This document shows, piece by piece, positions 1-5,371 of a stretch of DNA of 5,371 bases; within the stretch, counting starts at the first letter, position 1; each line of letters begins with the position of its first letter. The DNA is from an uncultured Actinomycetes bacterium. Its GTDB lineage: Bacteria > Actinomycetota > Thermoleophilia > Miltoncostaeales > Miltoncostaeaceae. Below the pieces are notes generated by a model. The model saw nothing but the letters and a program-made list of their open reading frames with translations, was not told the origin of the DNA and ran no database searches. Location: NCBI GenBank assembly GCA_903928615.1, contig CAIYRJ010000271.1:1-5371 (forward strand), in the 5' to 3' direction. Made by a program: the position numbers and the translations under genes.

Positions 1-282
1 AGCCCGAACGGCACCCTGACGGTGGAGGGCACCGGCGACGTGAACGGCCAGCCCGTGGTGCTGCTGAAGAGCAGCGACGGCGTGGGCACCCTTGCCATCG
101 CCACCACCGGCGAGCCCTACCCGGTGCAGATCAAGGGCAGCGAGGGCGCCGACAACGGCCAGATCGACTTCACCGACTGGAATGCGCCGGTCAACGTCAC
201 CGCGCCCACCGACGTGCTTGACATCGGCGCGCTTGCCAATCTCGGCGGGTCGGACTCGGGGACGGACTCGACCTCGGGCTGA
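1..282 (+). CDS. Secreted lipoprotein, LppX/LprAFG-like, C-terminal part (5'-truncated by the window edge)
   Basis: The reading frame is open from base 1 (codons start at position 1) to a TGA at 280-282, leaving 93 residues of a longer protein. The visible part matches the C-terminal third of the next gene: a GTGxVxGxPVV stretch, TLAI, a GEPY motif, and IDFxDWNAPVNVTAPT (encoded at about 166-210). This is the pattern of the last beta strands of actinobacterial LppX/LprAFG-type lipoproteins, which form a half-barrel on the outer face of the membrane and are thought to carry lipids or other hydrophobic ligands. The signal peptide and lipobox would lie to the left of the window, so export is inferred only from the paralogue. 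The tail after the conserved part is rich in Gly, Ser, Asp and Thr and looks disordered. An ATG at 22-24 lies in the middle of the conserved domain and is not the true start. The gap to the next gene is only 36 bp, so the two are probably co-transcribed. Confidence 0.75.
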   Translation, partial: SPNGTLTVEGTGDVNGQPVVLLKSSDGVGTLAIATTGEPYPVQIKGSEGADNGQIDFTDWNAPVNVTAPTDVLDIGALANLGGSDSGTDSTSG

Positions 283-309
283 CGCGATTGGCGCAGCGAC
301 AACGGAAAT

Positions 310-313
310 GGAG
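310..313 (+). promoter_or_regulatory. Ribosome binding site of the lipoprotein gene
   Basis: GGAG ends five bases before the ATG at 319. It lies in the 36-bp gap after the upstream paralogue and favours 319 over the in-frame ATG at 331. I see no promoter in this gap, consistent with the two lipoprotein genes sharing a transcript. Confidence 0.55.
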
Positions 314-318
314 TTGGC

Positions 319-1089
319 ATGCAGAGCACGATGACACGCAGGGTCGCCGCCGGGGGAGCCGCCCTCGCGCTGCTCGCGGGTGGCGGGGTGCTGGCAGGCT
401 GCGGCAGCGGGTATGACGCGGCATCCGGTGGCGGCGCCACCGCGGAGCCCAACGGCATCGAGAAGCTCCCGGCCAAGGAGATCCTCACGAAGAGCGCGGC
501 CGCCATGGCGACCGCCTCGTCGGTGACCGTGTTCGGCCTCACGAAGGAGGACGACAACGGCCCCGAGATGTCCCTCGACCTCACGTTGGGAACGGGCGTC
601 GGCCAGGGCACCATGACGGTCGGCGGGGACCCCTTCATGGAGTTCCGTGAGGTCGACGGGAAGATGTACTGGAAGATCAGCCGCAAGGGCGTCGAGGCGA
701 TCCTCGGCCCGGGCGAGGCGAGCAAGGCCATCGGGGACCGATGGGTGGTCGCCCCGGTCGGCACCGGGGATGATGATGTGCCGGGCCCCGGGGACCTCGG
801 CGACAAGGACACCCTGCTGGCGTCGCTGACGCAGGAGGGGATCACGGCCAGCGTGACGGGCACCGGCGAGGTGAAGGGAACCCCCGTGGTGTTCGTCAAG
901 ACCAGCGGCAAGGAGGGGACGGCCACGCTGGCCATCCAGACCGTCGGTGAGCCCTACGCCGTCCAGGCGAGGGGCGAGGCCACGGGGAACATCGACTTCA
1001 GCGACTGGAACGCCCCGGTGAACGTCACCGCCCCCACCGGTGCGGTGAGCCCCGACGAGCTCATCCCGGAGGACGCCGCCTCGGGCTGA
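319..1089 (+). CDS. Lipoprotein with lipobox, LppX/LprAFG-like family
   Basis: This is a complete 256-residue protein. The N-terminus is a textbook lipoprotein signal: R7-R8, a hydrophobic Ala/Gly/Leu stretch at residues 10-24, then the lipobox L25-A26-G27-C28, so the mature protein would begin at lipid-modified Cys28. Residues about 29-45 are a flexible Gly/Ala/Ser linker. The rest (about 50-245) alternates short beta-type stretches, including MYWKISRKGVEAILG and a C-terminal GEPY...GNIDFSDWNAPVNVTAPT, as in LppX/LprAFG-like proteins that bind hydrophobic ligands in a half-barrel outside the membrane. The ligand cannot be read from sequence. The start at 319 has a GGAG five bases upstream; an in-frame ATG at 331 would still leave a usable signal peptide. 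The C-terminal third is a clear paralogue of the preceding gene, indicating tandem duplication. Family assignment is by motif and fold pattern only; 'hypothetical lipoprotein' is the safe fallback. Confidence 0.85.
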   Translation: MQSTMTRRVAAGGAALALLAGGGVLAGCGSGYDAASGGGATAEPNGIEKLPAKEILTKSAAAMATASSVTVFGLTKEDDNGPEMSLDLTLGTGVGQGTMTVGGDPFMEFREVDGKMYWKISRKGVEAILGPGEASKAIGDRWVVAPVGTGDDDVPGPGDLGDKDTLLASLTQEGITASVTGTGEVKGTPVVFVKTSGKEGTATLAIQTVGEPYAVQARGEATGNIDFSDWNAPVNVTAPTGAVSPDELIPEDAASG

Positions 1090-1093
1090 TGTC

Positions 1094-1113
1094 GCGCGTC
1101 ATCTGATGCGCGC
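1094..1113 (+). terminator. Small GC-rich hairpin after the lipoprotein stop codon (possible weak terminator)
   Basis: GCGCG (1094-1098) plus CAT (1100-1102) can pair with ATG plus CGCGC (1106-1113), leaving one bulged T (1099) and a three-base loop. It starts five bases after the lipoprotein stop codon. There is no T-run behind it, so it is not a classical intrinsic terminator. Because the next transcription unit has its own LexA-controlled start a few dozen bases on, a transcript end here would make sense, but the call is weak. The nearby direct repeat TGATGCGCG (1104-1112 and 1118-1126) allows competing pairings. Confidence 0.25.
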
Positions 1114-1119
1114 CACTTG

Positions 1120-1174
1120 ATGCGCGTCGTCACGACATGCGAACATATGTTCGCATGATCGTGACGACGCGCAT
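1120..1174. repeat. 55-bp nested inverted repeat enclosing the SOS box
   Basis: The outer arm ATGCGCGTCGTCACGA (1120-1135) is the exact reverse complement of 1159-1174, a 16-bp perfect match. Between the arms lies the 20-bp perfect palindrome 1137-1156 that contains the LexA site. Only C1136 on the left and GA at 1157-1158 on the right are unpaired, so the whole block is an almost perfect palindrome. The right arm lies inside the first codons of imuB. In RNA this would fold into a long stem covering the candidate start codons at 1155 and 1161; in supercoiled DNA it could extrude as a cruciform. LexA needs only the central 14-16 bp, so the outer arms are unexplained by SOS control alone. Confidence 0.9.
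1137..1156 (+). promoter_or_regulatory. LexA binding site (SOS box) controlling the imuB-DUF6504-dnaE2 cassette
   Basis: Positions 1140-1153 read CGAACATATGTTCG, a perfect match to the Gram-positive/actinobacterial SOS box CGAAC-N4-GTTCG. The perfect palindrome extends three bases further on each side, to 20 bp. It is the only such site I found in the window, and it stands directly at the start of an imuB-dnaE2 cassette, the classic LexA regulon member. Cleavage of LexA after RecA activation should therefore switch on the three downstream genes. No confident -35/-10 pair can be read; TTGATG at 1117-1122 is a possible weak -35. If the promoter overlaps the box, as is usual for LexA repression, transcription begins at or just after it and the mRNA leader is very short or absent. 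Confidence 0.92.
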
Positions 1175-2324
1175 ACCGCTGTTCGCCCTCCGCATCGCGG
1201 TGCTGGAGGCACGGGTGGCATGGGACGACCCCATCGCGCTCGGCCCGGCACCGGGCGACGCGCAGATGATCGGCGAGTGCACGCCCACCGCGTGGGCGCA
1301 GGGCGTGCGCCCGGGGCTGCGCGTGGGCGAGGCCATGGCGCGCTGCCCGGGCCTCGACCTGGTGGTGCCGCATCCCGATGCCGTGCGCATGGCCACCGAC
1401 CGCGTGAGCGCGCGGCTCGAGGACATGGGCGCCGCGGTGCAGCCCATGGACGACGGCATGTGGTCGTTCATGGCCGGTGGCCTGATGCGCCTGCACGGTG
1501 GGCTCGACCCGCTCATGCGCCGGGCACGGGCCGCGCTGCCGGTGGGCTGCGATGGCCGCGTGGGCGCCGCTCCCGCCCCGTTCGCCTCGTGCGAGGCCGC
1601 GCGGCGCGGCGTGGTGGTGCATGCCGACGAGGTGGCCGGGTTCCTCTCCCCCCTCCCCGCATCGCGACTGCCCCTCGCGCCGCGCGCGCGCCGGCTGCTG
1701 TCGTCGCTCGGGCTCCGCACCATCGGGCAGGTGGCCGCGCTGCCCCATGCATCGGTGCTCGACGTGCTGGGCAGGGACGGCGAGCAGGCATGGCTGATGG
1801 CGCGCGGCGAGGACGAGCCGCGGCTCCGGCCGCGGGTGCCGCCCGATCCGCTGGGCGAGCACGTGGAGTTCCCCGACTCGGTCGGCGCGCTGCCCGCGCT
1901 CGAGGCGGCCATGCGCATGCTCATCACGCGGGCATGCGATCGCGTGATCGCACGGGGCCGGTCGGCGCGCGCGGTGGTGCTGCGCGCCCGCCTGGAGGAT
2001 GGCGGATCATGGACGAGCTCGGTGGCGCTGCGCGAGGCCACGGCCGATGCCGGGCGCATCGGCCTGGCATGCATCCCGCGGCTGTCGGGCATCGGGGCGC
2101 CGGTGGCCCGCCTGGCCATCGAGGTGGATGCCGGCGGCCCCGCCGATGCCGGCCAGATGACGCTGGTGGCGCGCCCGGATGACGAGCGCCGCCGGCGCGC
2201 GGCCGCGGCGCTCGACCAGGTGCGCGCCGCTGAGGGCGACGCCACGGTGATGAGGCTGGTGGAGATCGAGCCCTGGAGCAGGCTCCCGGAGCGCCGATGG
2301 GCACTCGGTCCATACGAGGCCTAG
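1155..2324 (+). CDS. imuB: ImuB-type Y-family DNA polymerase homologue (non-catalytic mutasome hub)
   Basis: This protein of about 389 residues has the Y-family order, numbered from the ATG at 1155: an N-terminal palm strand (IPLFALRIA, residues 7-15), a fingers motif GVRPGLRVGEAMARCP (50-65), a palm segment MDDGMWSFMAGGL (98-110), a thumb helix-hairpin-helix LLSSLGLRTIGQVAALP (181-197) followed by ARGEDEP (216-222), and a little-finger domain (about 225-345). The first catalytic Asp of active Y-family enzymes is absent from the first strand, and by eye the SxDE motif aligns to D-D-G-M, so it is probably catalytically dead like known ImuB. QMTLV (334-338) lies where ImuB proteins carry a beta-clamp motif. 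Known ImuB links the clamp to DnaE2 during SOS translesion synthesis. The start is uncertain: ATG 1137 lies inside the LexA box and would add the symmetric peptide MRTYVR, an artefact of the palindrome; GTG 1161 is also plausible. None has a Shine-Dalgarno sequence, suggesting a leaderless mRNA. Confidence 0.88.
   Translation: MIVTTRIPLFALRIAVLEARVAWDDPIALGPAPGDAQMIGECTPTAWAQGVRPGLRVGEAMARCPGLDLVVPHPDAVRMATDRVSARLEDMGAAVQPMDDGMWSFMAGGLMRLHGGLDPLMRRARAALPVGCDGRVGAAPAPFASCEAARRGVVVHADEVAGFLSPLPASRLPLAPRARRLLSSLGLRTIGQVAALPHASVLDVLGRDGEQAWLMARGEDEPRLRPRVPPDPLGEHVEFPDSVGALPALEAAMRMLITRACDRVIARGRSARAVVLRARLEDGGSWTSSVALREATADAGRIGLACIPRLSGIGAPVARLAIEVDAGGPADAGQMTLVARPDDERRRRAAAALDQVRAAEGDATVMRLVEIEPWSRLPERRWALGPYEA
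2288..2291 (+). promoter_or_regulatory. Ribosome binding site of the DUF6504-like gene, inside imuB
   Basis: GGAG ends five bases before the ATG at 2297, within the last codons of imuB. It supports the start at 2297 over an in-frame GTG at 2345 and implies that ribosomes finishing imuB reinitiate here. Confidence 0.5.
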
Positions 2325-2554
2325 GCGGCCCGGAGCCGGCACGCGTGATCGCCTCGCCCGGGGGTGCTCCGCATGCCGTGATCACCGACGGCAGGCGGAG
2401 GCTCGTGGTGGCCGTGCGTGATTCCTGGCGCGTGCAGGACCGCTGGTGGACCGACGACCCCGTGGATCGCGCGTACTTCGACGTGGTCATCGAGCCCGGC
2501 CGCGTGGCGCTCGTCTACCGCGAGGCGTCGGGCGACTGGTTCATCCATGGCTAG
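2297..2554 (+). CDS. Small DUF6504-like protein in the mutasome operon
   Basis: This is an 85-residue protein of unknown function. The conserved-looking part is residues 33-85: an aromatic-rich, beta-type pattern with W44, R45, W50-W51, R58, Y60-F61, Y74-R75 and W81. This matches my recollection of DUF6504, a small family often found next to Y-family polymerase and DnaE2-type genes in actinobacteria; no search was run. There is no signal peptide or membrane segment, so it should be cytosolic. The gene overlaps the end of imuB by 28 nt in another frame and the start of dnaE2 by 8 nt, so it is translationally coupled to both and shares LexA control. A role as an accessory factor of ImuB/DnaE2 is inferred from position only. 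Residues 1-16 are poorly conserved in appearance, and a GTG at 2345 could be an alternative start, but the GGAG upstream favours 2297. Confidence 0.8.
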   Translation: MGTRSIRGLGGPEPARVIASPGGAPHAVITDGRRRLVVAVRDSWRVQDRWWTDDPVDRAYFDVVIEPGRVALVYREASGDWFIHG

Positions 2555-5371
2555 CCCGCCCTACGTGGAGCTGCACGCCCACTCGGCGTTCAGCTTCCTC
2601 GACGGCGCGTCGCTGCCCGCGGAGATGGCCGACCGCGCGGCCGATCTCGGCCACCCCGCGCTGGCGCTCACCGACCACGACGGCCTGTGCGGATCGCTGG
2701 AGTTCGCCCACGCCGCGGCAGCAGCGGGAGTGCGTCCGATAACGGGAGCCGAGCTCACGGTGACGACCTCCCCGATCGGTGACAGTCACCAAAGCTCCCA
2801 AAAACGGCACCTGACCCTCCTCGCCATCGATGCGCGGGGGTACGGCAACCTCTGCCGGCTCATCACCATGGCCCATGCGCACACGCGCGATGCGCCCGAT
2901 CGGCGGGCGGGTGATCCCCTGCTGCCGCTGGACGCCCTGGCCGCGCACCACGAGGGACTCGCGTGCCTGTCGGGGTGCGCGCGCCATGGGCTGGTGGCCG
3001 CGCCGCTCGCGGCGGGCAGGCGCGCGGAGGCCGAGGCCATGCTCAGGCGGCTGGTGGGCATCTTCGGGCCGGACCGCACATGGGTGGAGATCCAGCGCCC
3101 GGGGCTTCGCGGCGACCGCGCGCTGGCCCGCGCGCTGGAGGCGCTGGCCGGCCACGTGGGCGTGCCCGTGGTGGCCACCGGCGACGTGCATGCCCACGCG
3201 CCCCGCCGGGCGTTCCTGCAGGACGCCCTGGTGGCCATGCGCCATCGGCTCACCCTCGATGCCTCGGAGGAGATGCGGCGGGGCAATCGCCAGGCGGTGC
3301 TGGTGCCGCCCGACGAGATGGCGCGCCGCCTGCGCGATCACCCCGAGGCGGTGGCGGAGACCCTTCGGCTCGCCGAGATGCTCGAGTTCGACCTCACCCG
3401 CGACATGGGCTACCGCTTCCCCGACTTCGCCTCGGGCCACCCGGGCGAGGGGGCCGACGCGGCGCTCGCGCGCATCTGCGCCGACGAGGCCCGGCGCCGC
3501 TACCCCGACGGCCCCGAGCGGGCCGAGGCCCTCGACCGCCTCGACGAGGAACTCGGGCTCATCCGGTACCACGGCCTCGCGGGGTTCTTCCTGCTGCACC
3601 GGGACATCCTCGAGATCGCCCGCGAGGTGGCGCTCGAGGTGCGGCCCGAGGGGTCAGCGCGCCGTGCCCTTCCACCGGGGCGGGGCCGCGGATCATCGGT
3701 GGGGTCCATCGTCTGCTACCTCACCGGCCTCTCGCACATCGACCCGGTGGCCAGCGGGCTGTTCCTCGGGCGGTTCCTCAACCGCGACATCCGCTCGGTG
3801 CCCGACATCGACCTGGACTTCCCCCGCGACGTGCGCGCGCGCCTCATCGAGGAGGTCGTGCGCCGCTATGGCAGCGAGCACGCCGCGCTGGTGGCGGCCT
3901 TCCCCACCTTCCGCGCCCGCATGGCGATCCGCGAGATCGGCGCGGCCCTGGCCCTTCCCCCGGCCGACATCGAGCGGCTGGCGCGCCTGGCCGACGGCTG
4001 GTCGTCGGCCGATGCCGTGGAGGACGAGATACGCCGCATGCCGGGCGGCGACGAGCGCCTGCGCTCGCGTCGCTGGCGCGCGCTGGCCATGCTGGCGAAG
4101 GAGGCCGCAGGGCTGCCGCGCCACCTCTCGCAGCACTCGGGCGGGATGATCGTGAGCGCCACGCCCCTGGTGGAGCTGGTGCCCGTGGTGCCCGCGGCAT
4201 TCGCCGGACGGCAGATCTGCCAGTGGGACAAGGACTCCTGCGCCGACGCCGGCTTCGTGAAGATCGATCTCCTGGGGCTCGGCATGCTCAGCGCCGTCGA
4301 GGACTGCCTCGACCTCATCGCCCGCGGCCATGGCAGCGCGCCCGACCTCTCGCGCATCGGGTTCGACGACCCGGAGGTGTACGCCGAGATCCAGGACGCC
4401 GACACCGTGGGCGTGTTCCAGATCGAGAGCCGCGCCCAGATGCAGAGCCTGCTGCAGACCCGCCCCGAGAACCTCGACGACCTCACCGTGCAGGTGGCGC
4501 TCATCCGCCCCGGGCCGGTGAGCGGCGGCGCTGTGCACCCCTACGTGCGCCACCGCCGCGCCCGGCGCCGCGATCCATCATTCCGCCCGCCCTATGACCA
4601 CCCGCTGCTCGAGCCCGCGCTCGAGGAGACCCTCGGGGTGGTGGTGTTCCAGGAGCAGGTGCTTGAGGTGTCGATGGCGCTGGCGGGGTTCTCGGCCGGC
4701 GAGGCCGAGGACCTGCGCCGGGCGATGAGCCGCAAGCGCAGCCGCGATGCCATGCTGCGCATGTGGCAGCGGTTCCTGCGTGGCGCGCGCGAGCGCGGGG
4801 TGCCCGACGAGGTGACCCGCACGGTGTTCACCAAGCTCATCGGGTTCTCCAACTTCGGCTTCCCGAAGGCCCACTCCGCCGCCTTCGCGGTGCTGGCCTA
4901 CCAGAGCGCATGGCTCAGGCGCCACCACCCCGCGGAGTTCCTGGCGTCGCTCATCAACGCCCAGCCCATGGGCTTCTATCCCCCGGCCAGCCTGGTGCGC
5001 GATGCCGGCAGGCGCGGCGTGCGCACCCTGCGCGCGTGCATCCGGATGTCGGACGTGCACTGCACCGTCGACGACGGCCGCGTGCGGCTGGGCCTCGGGA
5101 TGGTGCGCGGGCTGGGCGCCGACGCCGCCCGGCGGCTGGTGGACGAGCGCCGCGCACGCGGGCACTTCGCTGGTCCCGCCGACCTGGTGGCGCGCACGGG
5201 GCTCCGGCCCGAGCAGGTGGCGTGGCTGGCGCGTGCCGGCGCCCTCGATGCCCTCGGGGTGCCCGAGCGCGAGATCCTCTGGCAGGCCGGCACCCTCGCC
5301 CGTCCGCGGCGCGTGGCCGGGGGCGCGGGCGAGCAGTTGCCGCTGCCCATCGAACCCGCCGCCGCACCGGC
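2547..5371 (+). CDS. dnaE2: Error-prone DNA polymerase III alpha subunit, DnaE2 type (3' end beyond the window)
   Basis: The frame stays open from ATG 2547 to the right edge (941 codons); DnaE2 proteins are usually about 1050-1150 residues, so the C-terminal region is missing. Domains in order: PHP (about 1-220) with H10xH12, TDH44, GAE69, H88, SGC144 and GD213VH215; palm with GRGRGSSVGS (378-387) and catalytic PDID422LD424F, the third acid D574 in FVKIDLLGLGML, then VFQIES (623-628) and IRPGPV (653-658); GVVVFQEQV (697-705); NFGFPKAHS (769-777); a helix-hairpin-helix region (about 846-904); and QLPLP (930-934), a likely beta-clamp motif. DnaE2 performs mutagenic translesion synthesis with ImuB in the SOS response. 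The company of imuB and the LexA box, and GGMIVS plus CQWDKDSCADAGFVKIDLLGLG, favour DnaE2 over replicative DnaE1. The start overlaps the preceding gene by 8 nt and has only a weak ribosome site, so translation is probably coupled. Confidence 0.93.
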   Translation, partial: MASPPYVELHAHSAFSFLDGASLPAEMADRAADLGHPALALTDHDGLCGSLEFAHAAAAAGVRPITGAELTVTTSPIGDSHQSSQKRHLTLLAIDARGYGNLCRLITMAHAHTRDAPDRRAGDPLLPLDALAAHHEGLACLSGCARHGLVAAPLAAGRRAEAEAMLRRLVGIFGPDRTWVEIQRPGLRGDRALARALEALAGHVGVPVVATGDVHAHAPRRAFLQDALVAMRHRLTLDASEEMRRGNRQAVLVPPDEMARRLRDHPEAVAETLRLAEMLEFDLTRDMGYRFPDFASGHPGEGADAALARICADEARRRYPDGPERAEALDRLDEELGLIRYHGLAGFFLLHRDILEIAREVALEVRPEGSARRALPPGRGRGSSVGSIVCYLTGLSHIDPVASGLFLGRFLNRDIRSVPDIDLDFPRDVRARLIEEVVRRYGSEHAALVAAFPTFRARMAIREIGAALALPPADIERLARLADGWSSADAVEDEIRRMPGGDERLRSRRWRALAMLAKEAAGLPRHLSQHSGGMIVSATPLVELVPVVPAAFAGRQICQWDKDSCADAGFVKIDLLGLGMLSAVEDCLDLIARGHGSAPDLSRIGFDDPEVYAEIQDADTVGVFQIESRAQMQSLLQTRPENLDDLTVQVALIRPGPVSGGAVHPYVRHRRARRRDPSFRPPYDHPLLEPALEETLGVVVFQEQVLEVSMALAGFSAGEAEDLRRAMSRKRSRDAMLRMWQRFLRGARERGVPDEVTRTVFTKLIGFSNFGFPKAHSAAFAVLAYQSAWLRRHHPAEFLASLINAQPMGFYPPASLVRDAGRRGVRTLRACIRMSDVHCTVDDGRVRLGLGMVRGLGADAARRLVDERRARGHFAGPADLVARTGLRPEQVAWLARAGALDALGVPEREILWQAGTLARPRRVAGGAGEQLPLPIEPAAAP

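Noticed and set aside
117..935. Long open frame on the - strand across the two lipoprotein genes
   Set aside because: It lies opposite two well-supported genes, its product is low-complexity Pro/Ser/Ala/Val sequence with no motif, and such frames are expected in very GC-rich DNA.
1137..1154. Translation of imuB from the ATG at 1137, giving MRTYVRM at the N-terminus
   Set aside because: The ATG is part of the LexA palindrome, has no ribosome site, and the mirrored peptide follows from the palindrome; the family pattern begins near IPLFAL, favouring 1155 or 1161.
1935..1952. Inverted repeat TGCGATC-gcgt-GATCGCA inside imuB
   Set aside because: Short, within conserved coding sequence, and of a kind expected by chance from GATC/GCGATCGC-rich codon pairs.
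954..2245. Two long overlapping open frames on the - strand opposite imuB (954-1862 and 1130-2245)
   Set aside because: Both are His/Arg/Ala- or Ser/Arg-rich without recognisable domains and run across the SOS box; they mirror the codon bias of imuB.
2541..3599. Long open frame on the - strand opposite the PHP domain of dnaE2 (similar ones at 3693-4553 and 4578-5165)
   Set aside because: Shadow of the conserved dnaE2 frame; the products show no family motif.
3640..3700. Possible frameshift in dnaE2, because the protein here (RPEGSARRALPPGRGRGSS) departs from common DnaE2 sequence
   Set aside because: Reading codon by codon, the same frame continues directly into GSIVCYLTGLSHIDP and the catalytic PDIDLDF, so the gene is intact here.
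2830..4597. Two long + strand frames inside dnaE2 (2830-4149 and 2963-4597)
   Set aside because: Their products are Arg/Ala/Pro/Gly-rich repeats of GC-rich codons, while the frame starting at 2547 carries every conserved polymerase motif through this stretch.

Overview
The window is very GC-rich and coding-dense, with every gene I can support on the + strand. The sequence style and the SOS-box type point to a high-GC actinomycete. The particular form of the Y-family and DnaE2-type polymerases (N-terminal 'IPLFALRIA' in the first, 'GRGSSVGSIVCYLTGLSHIDP' in the second) resembles what I recall from the class Thermoleophilia. That placement is inference from memory, not a search result.

Layout. 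(1) Positions 1-1089 hold two tandem, paralogous genes for secreted lipoproteins of the LppX/LprAFG-like type: the 3' end of one (1-282), then a complete copy with a clear lipobox (319-1089). (2) Positions 1090-1174 form a short regulatory region. It contains a perfect LexA/SOS box (CGAACATATGTTCG) inside a larger nested inverted repeat of about 55 bp, which runs into the start of the next gene. (3) Positions 1155-5371 hold an SOS mutagenesis cassette: imuB (a Y-family polymerase homologue without the catalytic acids), a small DUF6504-like protein, and a dnaE2-type error-prone DNA polymerase III alpha subunit that runs off the right edge at residue 941. The three genes overlap (imuB/DUF6504 by 28 nt, DUF6504/dnaE2 by 8 nt), so they are almost certainly one transcript with coupled translation.

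How it works together. In the known ImuA'-ImuB-DnaE2 mutasome, DNA damage removes LexA, ImuB acts as a non-catalytic hub that binds the beta clamp, and DnaE2 performs translesion synthesis. The same logic is visible here: a LexA box, a catalytically dead ImuB with a candidate clamp motif (QMTLV), and DnaE2 with polymerase aspartates D422, D424 and D574 and a candidate clamp motif (QLPLP). No imuA gene lies between the SOS box and imuB; a small DUF6504-like ORF sits inside the cassette instead. The lipoprotein pair appears to be an unrelated upstream unit.

I see no wholly new system. The points most worth a second look are the palindrome wrapped around the SOS box at the imuB start, the uncharacterised small protein embedded in the mutasome operon, and the intact set of PHP metal-ligand positions in an error-prone polymerase.
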